Shown: positions 43,847 to 52,286 of the stretch, piece by piece | Layout of the letters: every line of letters starts with the position of its first letter | Position numbering within the stretch: the first letter of the stretch is position 1 | Notes under the pieces: model-generated | Databases searched by the model: none | Told to the model about the DNA's origin: nothing | What the model saw: the letters and a program-made list of their open reading frames with translations, nothing else | NCBI RefSeq assembly: GCF_014652875.1 | Contig: NZ_BMZQ01000003.1 | Span: forward strand, 182,832 to 246,831 | Length of the DNA: 64,000 nucleotides | Reading direction: 5' to 3' | Source: Tianweitania populi | GTDB taxonomy: Bacteria > Pseudomonadota > Alphaproteobacteria > Rhizobiales > Rhizobiaceae | Position numbers and translations under genes: made by a program

Positions 43847-44486
43847 GCCTTAGCCTGAACAGGAAGAGGCCAACACTCCGCATTGGTCTCCAGGAATGTA
43901 AACCGCTTGCCCATCTTTAAGGCCCGCTTTGGGGGAGCGGACCGGGCTGGCTAGTCGTAGTGGTGCGTGTGACATCGTTCTTTAGCTGTCGCAAGCAATG
44001 GTTTTGCACGTACGATTGCAACAGTCATCCGAAGTAGCTTGAACCGTCCCGGGACTGCCGGAAGCTGTTTCGTTTAGTCACGCTGCCATGTCTGCGGTGG
44101 CGTGCCAAGATCGACCTCAACAACAAGGGCGAGGCCCCCATGCTTTCAAGCATGCGCTGCGTATCGGTCGCCAAGGTGAATCTGTGACCGAACCACCGAA
44201 GGCTAACATTAGGATCGGTGGTCTAGATCTGCTCTGCACAATCATCATCTACTGGAAAACTCTGCATCTCGGCTAAGCGTCGCTGAGCGACAAAAGCGCC
44301 AAAATGAAGGACTTGATGTATGCCCGAACTTCTGGCGCACATATCCTCCGCTGGGTTGGGCATTTTTGACCGGCGAATATCACTGCCAGCGCTGCAAGCG
44401 CTTGGAGCGGATTTTTGCCCCGGCCGGAACCGACCCTTGAAGTAGCACAAGCTTCACTTTAGGGGAGATGTCGAAGGAGTTTCCGT
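43847..44486. other. Gap before the polysaccharide genes
   Basis: In these 640 bases I see an imperfect GC-rich hairpin at about 43921-43947 (CCGCT/AGCGG within GCCCG/CGGGC), which may terminate the traA transcript, and the ATG-less frame at 44213-44440 described separately. Nothing else is supported. Confidence 0.4.
44213..44440 (+). pseudogene. Possible remnant of a zinc-ribbon protein without a start codon
   Basis: A 75-codon open frame lacks any ATG, GTG or TTG near its 5' end but closes with LDVCPNFWRTYPPLGWAFLT followed by GEYHCQRCKRLERIFAPAG. The cysteine/histidine spacing looks like a zinc-binding knuckle rather than random sequence. It may be the 3' end of a gene cut during rearrangement. 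Low confidence. Confidence 0.25.
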
Positions 44487-45566
44487 ATGGCCGAGCATTG
44501 CATTCTTATTACCGGCGGCGCCGGCTTCATTGGTATTGCTCTGGCCGATCGGCTCACAGGTCGGCCAGGTTCAAGATTGGTCGCCTTGGACAATCTGCAT
44601 CCACAGATCCATCCATCGGGCAAGCGCCCGCCATTGCTGCATGAGGAAGCCGAACTTGTCGTTGCAGATGTCTGCGACAGTGTTGCTTGGGACGATCTCC
44701 TCGCTCGTTTCAGCCCAGAGGTTGTCATTCATCTGGCGGCGGAAACCGGGACCGCTCAATCACTTGACGAAGCTTCCAGGCACGCCAATGTCAACGTGAC
44801 CGGCACGGCCGAAATGCTGGACGCCCTGTCACGCAATCGTATCCAGCCCCGACTGATTGTTTTAGCCTCCAGCAGGGCTGTCTACGGTGAGGGCTTGTGG
44901 CAGACCGAACAAGGGACGAGCTTTTACCCAGAGCCGCGCACTCATGTCATGCTAAGTTCGGGCAAGTGGGATCCGGACGGGCCAAACAATCTGCCTGCCC
45001 AGGCCCTCCCTCACGCGGCAACAACGACGTTCCCACGGCCGTCGAGCATCTATGGCTCGACCAAGCTCGCTCAGGAGAACATCCTTTCCGCCTGGTGCGG
45101 AGCACGTGGTGTTCCCTTGACGATATTTCGCTTCCAGAACGTTTATGGACCGGGTCAATCGCCGTTCAATGCATACACAGGCATCATCAACATCTTTCAC
45201 CGTTTAGCTCGCAAAGGAGATACCATCCCTGTCTACGAGGATGGTCAGATTGTTCGCGACTTTGTCTTCATCGATGATGTAGCAGATGCCGTTGTTGCAG
45301 CCGTTGATCTTCCTGATCCGTATACAGGGATCATCGATGTCGGTACCGGCACTGCGACGACGATCCAAGCGGCAGCGGAAGTTATCGCCGAACTGAACGG
45401 TGCTCCAGCCCCAGAGGTCTGTGGCAAGTTCCGTGATGGTGATGTGCGGAGCGCCGTTGCCGATATCACCAAAATGGTAGAGCTGCTCGGAGTTCGTCCG
45501 ACGGTAGACTTCCGCGAAGGATCAGCCAGGGTCGGGCAATGGCTCGTGGCCAATGGGTACGCCTAA
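44487..45566 (+). CDS. NAD-dependent nucleotide-sugar epimerase/dehydratase (extended SDR)
   Basis: The 359-residue protein has the extended SDR pattern: ITGGAGFIGIALADRL at the N-terminus for NAD binding, VVIHLAAETGTAQS, the serine-containing LIVLASSRAVYGEG, the catalytic YGSTK motif and RFQNVYGPGQSPFNAYTGII. Such enzymes convert nucleotide sugars, for example dTDP- or UDP-sugar 4-epimerisation or dehydration; the FQNVYGPGQS signature reminds me of dTDP-L-rhamnose 4-epimerase-like proteins. It heads a block of coupled glycan genes (44487-49451). Start ATG follows GGAGTTTCCGT. Confidence 0.88.
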   Translation: MAEHCILITGGAGFIGIALADRLTGRPGSRLVALDNLHPQIHPSGKRPPLLHEEAELVVADVCDSVAWDDLLARFSPEVVIHLAAETGTAQSLDEASRHANVNVTGTAEMLDALSRNRIQPRLIVLASSRAVYGEGLWQTEQGTSFYPEPRTHVMLSSGKWDPDGPNNLPAQALPHAATTTFPRPSSIYGSTKLAQENILSAWCGARGVPLTIFRFQNVYGPGQSPFNAYTGIINIFHRLARKGDTIPVYEDGQIVRDFVFIDDVADAVVAAVDLPDPYTGIIDVGTGTATTIQAAAEVIAELNGAPAPEVCGKFRDGDVRSAVADITKMVELLGVRPTVDFREGSARVGQWLVANGYA

Positions 45567-45586
45567 GCGTGCTAGGAACCACTTTC

Positions 45587-46525
45587 ATGAACGTGCAAAC
45601 GCTACAAGGCCCCTACCGAAAGCCGAACACCCACCTCCGGATACAATCGATCTTGTATCTCAATGATCAGGTGGATGTGGAGCGTTCGATCCAGAACATC
45701 CACCGAGCGTGTGAACTTGCCATTTCGGATGGCTGTTGCGGCCGCATCACCCTCGCTTATGGCGATTGTTCGCCGTCGCCCGTTCTCGACGACAAATTTT
45801 TGAAGGAGTGGGGAGAGAAGTTCGCGTTGCCCCTCAATTTGGACTACCACCACTTTGGGGAAAACCTGGGTTCCGCAGCGGGGCATAATCGCTTAGCTGG
45901 TCTTTCCCAAGATGGCGATTTTCTTTTGATTGAAAATCCTGATGTTGTTCCGTCTCCACGCCTGTTCGAGGCTCTTCTAGAGCCATTTCGTCTTCCCAAT
46001 GTCGGAATGGTGGAAGCTAAGCAGCTGCCGATCGAGCATCCGAAAGACTACAACAAAGCAACTGGCGAAACTGACTGGGCGACCACTGCTTGTGCCATGA
46101 TCCCCCGAGCGGTCTTCGACGAGCTGGGTGGCTTCGATTCTCGAAGCTTCTTTCTTTATTGCGACGACGTAGATTTTTCCTGGCTTGTCCGTGAAGCGGG
46201 ACTGAAGGTCATATTTCAGCCGTCGGCAACGGTCTTTCACGACAAACGCTTGTCATCGCAGAACGCGGGATGGCAGCCGACCAATGCCGAACGCTACTAT
46301 TCCGCAGAGGCTTCGATGATCATGGCGCATAAATGGTCACGCGCCGATCTCGTCCAGAAATACCTAAAGATGTACCAGGCGCACGGCGACGACTTCCAAC
46401 GAAAAGCGGCGGAGGCTTTCGTGAAGCGGATGGACGAGAACAACCTTCCGGAACCACGCGATCCCAAACACCGGATCGGAACGTTCACGGGCGACCTATA
46501 CACTCAACATAGATACAAACTCTGA
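45587..46525 (+). CDS. Glycosyltransferase family 2
   Basis: From ATG 45587 the product has 312 residues. It shows the rhamnosyltransferase-like GT2 layout: NLDYHHFGENLGSAAGHNRL, the DXD-like LLIENPDVVPSP, TTACAMIPRAVFDELGGFD and FFLYCDDVDFSWLVREAGLK with the acidic catalytic motif, then a VFHDKR segment. It transfers an activated sugar onto a growing surface glycan in the cytoplasm. Its start lies 20 bases after the epimerase stop, and its stop shares a base with the next start (TGATG). The longer frame from 45539 overlaps the epimerase and is not preferred. Confidence 0.88.
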   Translation: MNVQTLQGPYRKPNTHLRIQSILYLNDQVDVERSIQNIHRACELAISDGCCGRITLAYGDCSPSPVLDDKFLKEWGEKFALPLNLDYHHFGENLGSAAGHNRLAGLSQDGDFLLIENPDVVPSPRLFEALLEPFRLPNVGMVEAKQLPIEHPKDYNKATGETDWATTACAMIPRAVFDELGGFDSRSFFLYCDDVDFSWLVREAGLKVIFQPSATVFHDKRLSSQNAGWQPTNAERYYSAEASMIMAHKWSRADLVQKYLKMYQAHGDDFQRKAAEAFVKRMDENNLPEPRDPKHRIGTFTGDLYTQHRYKL

Positions 46526-48393
46526 TGCTCAACGATCACGTCAGCTACGACAATGCTTTTGAGCATGATAATGTTTACGGCCATGCCGTCGAGTTGCTCG
46601 GACGTCATTTGCAGCCCAGCCAGGAGGAGGGAGCGAAAGTCCATCTCGACGTGGGCTGTGGTTTCGGTCGGATTGCGGAAGTTGTCCGCGATCGCTTTCA
46701 ACTGCATTATGTCGGTATCGACGCCAATGAAGCAGGTCTCGAGTCACTACGGGATCGAGGGTTTGAATGCCATCGCGGGTTCTTCGAGGATTTTGAGAAC
46801 ACGCTTGCGCTCTTGCGCGGCTTTGTGGGTTCGCGTCAACTGGCTTCGGTGACGTTTCTCGATACGCTTGAGCATCTCCCTCACGGCGACGCGATGCTCC
46901 GCGCTATCGCCGCCCTCATGCAGCCGCATTCGGCCATTCTCATCGCCAGTGTTCCCAATGTCACCCACCGGGATATTGGGTCGAAATTGGCGTTAGGACG
47001 TTGGGACTACACACCTGACGGCCTTCTGGACCACACCCACGTTCGCTTGTTCAGCGAGGCAAGTCTCCAGCGTACCATGCGAGCCGCCGGGCTACATCAG
47101 GTTGGTGGGCTCGACGTGGAGAAAGCGATCAGTGATCAACACTTTCCCCAAACTCATCCAGCGCTTGCTTCAGGTACAACGCTTCGCGAATTGTTTGATC
47201 ACCTCGGTTCGCGTGCGAGCCGAGTGACCAAGGTCAATCAATTTGTCCGCGCATATCTTAGCGGACCGGCGGCGGAGCCCACCGCCTTTCTCGCCACAAC
47301 TCAGGAGAAGCGGCCCTTTCTGAGTGTTCTGACCCGAACTCAGGGAACGCGGCCTGAATGCCTCGTCGAGGTTCAGACATGTCTTGCCGGCCAGACGGAT
47401 AGCGATTTCGAGTGGATCGTGGTTGGTCATAAGCTCAATACCAAGCGTCAGAAGCAGATAGAGCGTATTCTCGATGCAGCTCCGGAAGCGCTGCGGCGGC
47501 GTACAAAGCTGGTTCTTGTTGATAGCGGCAACAGGACCCACCCTCTGAATAGAGGCTTTGAGGTCGCTTCCGGGGAGTACGTGTCCATCCTCGACGACGA
47601 CGACATCGTTTTTGGGCATTGGATAGAAACATTTAGAGAGCTTTCTACCAAGCATCCCGGTCGGCTGTTGCGCGCTGTCAGCGTGAGACAAAACATCGAA
47701 CGCGTCCAAACGGGTGGACGCGCTGCGATCCGAGCAGTGGAAACATTGGAGAAACTCTATCCATCCTCATTCGATCTGTTCGAACATTTGCGCGTCAACA
47801 GCACGCCTCCGGTATCGGTCGCTTTCCCGCGGGGACCATTCTTTGATCTCGGGATCCATTTCGATGAACAACTGACGACCACCGAGGACTGGGACTACAT
47901 CCTTCGCGTGGCCTTGGTTGTCGGCGTGGCAAGCAGCGAGAAAATCACATCAGTGTATCACTGGTGGGACGACAATCATCAATCGTCGCGTACCGACCAC
48001 GCTCAAACAGAATGGCAGCAAAACCACGCCTGGATCTTCCAAAAACAAGACTCGGCGCCGCTACTGCTTCCGGCGGGGAGTTCGAGGCTCATCCGGCAGC
48101 TTCTGGACGAACGCGATGAACGGACCCCCTGTGGCTCCTTTCAAGCAGGTGACGCTCGGGACTGGTCGCATGCACTCAGCGAGGTTCTGATGCTCTTAGC
48201 ATCCACCTCTTGGCAGCTCACCAAACCGCTTCGCCTTGCATCGCGGCTATGTGGCGCTCCTTCGGAGATCAAGCTCCAGCAACTGCCAATGCTTACAACC
48301 CAACAGTTGCGGGACATCGGCGATACGATTCGGCATTCGCGATCTTGGCAATTCAGCGCTCCTGTTAGGCGACTAAAGGGCTTCAAGGGATGA
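46525..48393 (+). CDS. Bifunctional SAM methyltransferase / glycosyltransferase family 2
   Basis: The 622-residue product fuses two enzymes. Residues about 1-230 are a class I methyltransferase: HLDVGCGFGRIAEVV for SAM, VGIDANEAGL, VTFLDTLEHLPHGDAM and ALGRWDYTPDGLLDHTHVRL. Residues about 265-540 are a GT2-like domain: PFLSVLTRTQGTRPECLVEV, SDFEWIVVGHK and EYVSILDDDDIVFGHW with the DxD motif. A C-terminal SRSWQFSAPVRRLKGF tail is common in large glycan enzymes. It probably adds and methylates a sugar, perhaps capping a chain. Coupled to both neighbours by 1- and 4-base overlaps. Confidence 0.88.
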   Translation: MLNDHVSYDNAFEHDNVYGHAVELLGRHLQPSQEEGAKVHLDVGCGFGRIAEVVRDRFQLHYVGIDANEAGLESLRDRGFECHRGFFEDFENTLALLRGFVGSRQLASVTFLDTLEHLPHGDAMLRAIAALMQPHSAILIASVPNVTHRDIGSKLALGRWDYTPDGLLDHTHVRLFSEASLQRTMRAAGLHQVGGLDVEKAISDQHFPQTHPALASGTTLRELFDHLGSRASRVTKVNQFVRAYLSGPAAEPTAFLATTQEKRPFLSVLTRTQGTRPECLVEVQTCLAGQTDSDFEWIVVGHKLNTKRQKQIERILDAAPEALRRRTKLVLVDSGNRTHPLNRGFEVASGEYVSILDDDDIVFGHWIETFRELSTKHPGRLLRAVSVRQNIERVQTGGRAAIRAVETLEKLYPSSFDLFEHLRVNSTPPVSVAFPRGPFFDLGIHFDEQLTTTEDWDYILRVALVVGVASSEKITSVYHWWDDNHQSSRTDHAQTEWQQNHAWIFQKQDSAPLLLPAGSSRLIRQLLDERDERTPCGSFQAGDARDWSHALSEVLMLLASTSWQLTKPLRLASRLCGAPSEIKLQQLPMLTTQQLRDIGDTIRHSRSWQFSAPVRRLKGFKG

Positions 48394-49451
48394 ACCAAGG
48401 GCGGGTAGTGCATCGCGACAATTTTGCTGCTCTGCGACTCCTGGCAGCCAGTGCAGTCATTTATGGCCATGCGTTCTACTTGACCGGACAAACGTCTCCA
48501 GGGCTACTTTACAGTCCTGTGGGCACAATTGCAGTGAAGGTGTTCTTCGTGATTAGCGGCTTCCTCATTACGGAAAGCTGGGATCGCGATGCTAATTTGC
48601 TTCGATATATGATCCGCCGTTCCCTGCGGATATTCCCCGCTCTCGCTGTTCTCGCCCTGCTGACTGTAGCTGTTGTGGGACCCCTATACACGTCTTTGTC
48701 CGTGGCCGAATACATGGCCGCAGAGGGTACGCGTCACTACCTTTGGAATATTTTTCTTTTCCCGGTCTACGCGCTGCCGGGGGTCTTCACCTCGAACGTT
48801 TATCCGGTAGCAGTGAACGGTTCGCTGTGGACGTTGCCGGTTGAGTTTTTCATGTATCTCACCCTGCCGTTCGCCCTTATGTTCGATCGGCTGGTCCGGT
48901 TTTCCCTTCCGATCATTTCGGTAACGGTGTTTGGCTTGGCCGGGGTGCTCGGCACAATGCCGGCGTCGGAACCACTTGTGATCTATGGCACGAGCTTGCC
49001 TGCAGCGAGTGCCATGGCTCCCTACTTCCTAGCAGGAGCGACCTTTCGACGTTATCTGGACTGGATCCCGCTGAACCTTCAATGCGGTATACTTGCGGCT
49101 TTCTCTGCGCCGTTCATTACAGGCTCGCCGCTCCTTCAGGAAACCTGCTTGTTTGTGCTGCTGCCCTATGCCGTCCTCAGCTTTGCAAAAGCGCCTATCC
49201 CGGCCTTCGCAGCAGTCGACCGCGTCGGCGATCTTTCTTACGGTATCTATCTTTATGGCTTCGTCGTCCAACAATGTGTCGCCGTGACGTTCAAGACAGA
49301 TGGGCAACCTAGCCTTAACGCAATTATCGCTCTCCTCGTGTCCTGCGGATTGGCAAAACTCTCCTGGCACTTCGTTGAAAAGCCAGCGCTGCGCTTAAAG
49401 CCCAGGTCACTCGGAAGTTTTAGGCCTAGCCTGGCTGGCATCCAGCCATAA
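48390..49451 (+). CDS. Acyltransferase family 3 membrane protein (OafA/ExoZ-like)
   Basis: The 353-residue protein is built of about ten hydrophobic segments and begins with HRDNFAALRLLAASAVIYGH, the conserved arginine/histidine motif of acyltransferase 3, followed by KVFFVISGFLITESW and NGSLWTLPVEFFMYL. These inner-membrane enzymes O-acetylate or O-acylate surface polysaccharides such as O-antigen and exopolysaccharide. The start overlaps the upstream stop by 4 bases (ATGA), ending the operon that began with the epimerase. Confidence 0.93.
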   Translation: MNQGRVVHRDNFAALRLLAASAVIYGHAFYLTGQTSPGLLYSPVGTIAVKVFFVISGFLITESWDRDANLLRYMIRRSLRIFPALAVLALLTVAVVGPLYTSLSVAEYMAAEGTRHYLWNIFLFPVYALPGVFTSNVYPVAVNGSLWTLPVEFFMYLTLPFALMFDRLVRFSLPIISVTVFGLAGVLGTMPASEPLVIYGTSLPAASAMAPYFLAGATFRRYLDWIPLNLQCGILAAFSAPFITGSPLLQETCLFVLLPYAVLSFAKAPIPAFAAVDRVGDLSYGIYLYGFVVQQCVAVTFKTDGQPSLNAIIALLVSCGLAKLSWHFVEKPALRLKPRSLGSFRPSLAGIQP

Positions 49452-49569
49452 AGCGGTCTCGACGCCGCGAGCGGCTCCCGCTGAGTGGTCCAGTCGGAAA
49501 TTAGTCCAGGGTAGGTCTTTGCACCAGCGGTAGCTGTGCCGGCGGAGCGGGTCGGCGCGAATCGCCGGC

Positions 49570-49809
49570 CACGCGCGTTGAAGTTCTCTACATAGCCGTT
49601 CTCTGACGAGCTGGTCCTCGGCGGAGAATCTTCTACAACCTTGCCGAGGCCCAAATCATCATCGACAGTCGGCGATGGCAATGCACTCTATACGGCCGCA
49701 CAGCTCACCCAGCTACAAACCGCCGGCACTGCAGGTCTTCTTCCCAGCTTTCGCCGCTGCCGGCTGCGATGTTGACGTTCCTGGTGCTGACGGTCATGAC
49801 CATCCCTAA
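49570..49809 (+). pseudogene. IS3-family OrfB remnant with internal inversion
   Basis: The plus strand from about 49620 reads RIFYNLAEAQIIIDSRRW and, after a frame change, RPHSSPSYKPPALQVFFPAF with a stop at 49809: the C-terminal end of an IS3-type transposase. Immediately before it, the minus strand at about 49571-49605 reads NGYVENFNAR, the segment that should directly precede it on the same strand. The two adjacent pieces of one gene now point in opposite directions. The rest of the 49452-49955 gap shows nothing else except the promoter-like sequence of the next gene. Confidence 0.65.
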
Positions 49810-49904
49810 ACGGTTTTGGCGATGACGCTCCCGGCGAGGCGGAAAGCGGTCGCTTGTCTGGAGTTTCTCTTCGGGATGAATGACCGGCGGGTACGACCAA
49901 CTTC

Positions 49905-49948
49905 ATTAATATATGATAATATCCTTTAACAAATATAAGTGTGAGGAG
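49905..49948 (+). promoter_or_regulatory. AT-rich promoter region and ribosome site of the TIR operon
   Basis: An unusually AT-rich block (TTAATATATGATAATATCC at about 49905-49923) with -10-like TATGAT and GATAAT hexamers precedes AATATAAGTGTGAGGAGAG. The GAGGAG at 49943-49948 is the ribosome site for the small gene at 49956. A precise -35 could not be fixed. Confidence 0.5.
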
Positions 49949-49955
49949 AGACATG

Positions 49956-50237
49956 ATGAAGATCCAAGGGATCGACAAGCTGCAGCGAGACTTGAAGGAA
50001 GCGGAAATGGCCATGAAAGAGATCGACGGTTTGCTTGGCGAAGCGTCGTTTGACCCTGAAGATCCTGCGAGCATTGATGTCGCTGTTCAAGCTGCACACC
50101 GGATGATCGACGACAAGATGGGGCCGTACGCGCGAAATCCGCTGGTTGGGCCGATGATCGAGGAAACTAAAGAGCATTTTCGGCAAGCCATTATCGAGCA
50201 GGCACAGGCGCACCGCCTCGGCAAACAGGACGACTGA
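49956..50237 (+). CDS. Small helical protein, partner of the TIR effector
   Basis: From ATG 49956, seven bases after GAGGAG, the product has 93 residues (ATG 49953 is also possible). It is helical, acidic and cysteine-free: MKIQGIDKLQRDLKEAEMAM, KEIDGLLGEASFDPEDP, then QAAHRMIDDKMGPYARNPL and a charged tail. No domain is recognised. It ends 2 bases before the TIR gene starts, so the two are coexpressed. It may be an adaptor, sensor or inhibitor for the effector; this is inference from the coupling. Confidence 0.75.
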   Translation: MKIQGIDKLQRDLKEAEMAMKEIDGLLGEASFDPEDPASIDVAVQAAHRMIDDKMGPYARNPLVGPMIEETKEHFRQAIIEQAQAHRLGKQDD

Positions 50238-50239
50238 TC

Positions 50240-51133
50240 ATGGCCAGCGTCGATATCTTTCGCGAGATCAACAATGCGCTGCTGGATCTGCAAGCATCGC
50301 AATCCCAGACCTACACACGTCCTCTCAAGCGACTTGCGCAACTGCTTGAGGCTGACGATCTGGCCCCAGCTGTCAGCTCTCTGACGGAGGGGATCGATCT
50401 CGATGCGTTTCTGGAGAGAAAGGGTTCGCGAGCCAGCATGATTGGAAGTGACCAGCTAAATTGGCCGGACGATCGTCGAGAGGAGCTGGGGCTCACGCTT
50501 CTTCTGATCCGGCGATTTGCAGAAAACCCTGACTTCATGATCGACTTCGGTCACACCTATTTCTACTCCGGCTCGAAATACACTGCGAACATCCATTCCG
50601 TGGTCAGCCAGCTGCTGATCCCTTTCGCTCGCGACTTCAAAGTCTATGTCGAGAGCAAAGAGGCACCGGTGCCACGCCTAGTGTTGCCAGTTAGTGAAAA
50701 GATTTTCGTGGTGCACGGTCATGATGGTGAGGCAAGAGAAGCTGTTGCCCGTTTCATCGAGAAACTTGGGCTTGAGGCAATCATCCTACATGAACAGGCT
50801 AATCAGGGGCGGACCGTCATCGAGAAGGTGGAAGCTAACGCAGATGTCGGGTTTGCAGTGGTGTTGCTGACGCCCGATGATACGGGAAGCAAGAAGGGTA
50901 GCGAACCTGAGCCGAGAGCTAGGCAAAACGTGTTGCTCGAGCTTGGTTATTTCCTTGGCAAACTAGGGCGATCTCGCGTCTGTGCGCTTAAACGTGGTGA
51001 GCTCGAGATCCCGAGCGACTTCGCAGGCGTAGTTTGGGAAGCGATGGACCAGGGGAATGGATGGAAGGCTTCGCTTGCTCGAGAGCTGCAGGCAGCGGGC
51101 TACGTGATTGACTGGAACAAGGTGATGCAGTGA
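50240..51133 (+). CDS. TIR-domain effector (CAP12/Pycsar-type predicted nucleotide-binding protein)
   Basis: The 297-residue protein has an N-terminal helical domain (about 1-140) and a C-terminal TIR-like domain (about 153-295) of the CAP12/PF10137 type: EKIFVVHGHDGEAREAVARF, EAIILHEQANQGRTVIEKVE, VGFAVVLLTPDD and RARQNVLLELGYFLGKLGRS with E234 as the probable NADase catalytic glutamate. Relatives act as NAD-degrading effectors in CBASS and Pycsar defence, or as solitary predicted nucleotide-binding proteins. No cyclase gene is visible nearby, so the trigger is unclear. It is paired with the 93-residue protein upstream; its stop overlaps a broken integrase gene. Confidence 0.85.
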   Translation: MASVDIFREINNALLDLQASQSQTYTRPLKRLAQLLEADDLAPAVSSLTEGIDLDAFLERKGSRASMIGSDQLNWPDDRREELGLTLLLIRRFAENPDFMIDFGHTYFYSGSKYTANIHSVVSQLLIPFARDFKVYVESKEAPVPRLVLPVSEKIFVVHGHDGEAREAVARFIEKLGLEAIILHEQANQGRTVIEKVEANADVGFAVVLLTPDDTGSKKGSEPEPRARQNVLLELGYFLGKLGRSRVCALKRGELEIPSDFAGVVWEAMDQGNGWKASLARELQAAGYVIDWNKVMQ

Positions 51134-51788
51134 CCGCGCTTGTCGTTCACGCCGATCGTGTGCCTACGCTGCTTGAGGCATTAAAAACTGCGGCCCGCAT
51201 GCGCTTCCATAAGTTCCTCACCGCTAACATCCGTAACGTGAACACACGCCGCGCCTACGGTCGTGCCGTGAGCGAGTTCTTGACTTGGTGCGAGGCTCAT
51301 GGCGTCCGGTCGATCACTACCGTGCAACCGTTGTCACGTCGCCAGCTATATTGAGTCGCTGAGCCAATCTCGACCGGCACAAGCAGCCAAACAGCGCCTG
51401 GCGGCTATCCGCATGTTGTTAGATTGGCGTTAACCGGCCAGATCGTGACGGTAAACCTCGCCGCCTCGGTGCGCGGTCCCTCGCATAGCGTAAGGCGCGG
51501 CAAAACGCCGGTGCTTGATCCCCATGAGGCGCGTCAGCTCCTCGAAGCGATTGACGTGACGACGCTGGGCGGTTTGAGAAACGGGAGCTGATTGGACTAA
51601 TGGTCTACTCTTCCGCTCGCATCGGGGCCGCTCTCGGCATGAAGGTCGAGAATGTCTATGTGCAGAACCGCCGCCTATGGGTGCGGCTGTGTGAGAAGGG
51701 TGGCAAGCGGCACGAGATGCCCTGCCATCACAATCTCGAGGCCCAACTCTGTGCCTACATGGAAGGGACTGGAGTCGAAACCGGATAG
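51130..51788 (+). pseudogene. Tyrosine recombinase/integrase pseudogene
   Basis: Starting with a GTG that overlaps the TIR gene stop, the sequence reads RFHKFLTANIRNVNTRRAYG and AVSEFLTWCEAHGV, an N-terminal core-binding domain of phage-type integrases, then breaks. Pieces in other frames follow: AKQRLAAIRMLLDWR, RRGKTPVLDPHEARQLLEAI, then LIGLMVYSSARIGAALGMKV with the catalytic arginine and LCEKGGKRHEMPCHHNLE, ending at 51788 before the second catalytic half. The gene is dead through stops, frame changes and loss of its 3' end. It may be a relic of the element that delivered the TIR genes. Confidence 0.8.
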
Positions 51789-51852
51789 CGACTGTATGAC
51801 CTTGTAGCCTGACCGCTGGCTTGCATTTCAAGGTTGAACCAACAGCCTGTGC

Positions 51853-52155
51853 CTATCTTCGTGGGCTAGCCATCGCTTTTTCTATAGCATCAAGTAACGT
51901 GTTTGCTCTAGCTTTCATTTTAGAGGTTTCTCCTCCCAAAATGCTTTCTATCTCGATATTCAAGAGCAGGGAACCGAGCTCTTCGCCGGCTGCATCCAGT
52001 GCCCGAGACGGCTCGCACAACCTAGTCAGCTTTTTGATGAGGTGCTGAGCTTGAGCAATCCTCAACCCGTTACCATTTGCTGCGGCTCTTAGCTGTGTGA
52101 GTGTTTCCACCGATGTTCTCGCATTCGCCTCGCTGTAAATTGTACACGAGCGCAA
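51853..52155 (-). CDS. Hypothetical 100-residue protein
   Basis: A minus-strand frame encodes a helical protein with VETLTQLRAAANGNGLRIAQ, AQHLIKKLTRLCEPSRALD and SLLLNIEIESILGGETSK. No domain is recognised. Upstream lies only the WavE-type gene on the same strand, and there is no obvious ribosome site, so whether it is expressed is uncertain. Its A/T content is higher than that of the glycan genes, like the TIR operon beside it, which suggests a shared origin. Confidence 0.45.
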   Translation of the reverse strand: MRSCTIYSEANARTSVETLTQLRAAANGNGLRIAQAQHLIKKLTRLCEPSRALDAAGEELGSLLLNIEIESILGGETSKMKARANTLLDAIEKAMASPRR

Positions 52156-52286
52156 AGGCCTAGTTTGATACGGCGTTGTGGTGACGAGGGATCATCCAAC
52201 ACCCGCCGCGAGTCGATGACTAAATCAACAACTGAGAAGCCCAACCTCTAAGAGTTGTTGAAGACCGTGTATGGATCCCTGTTTGG

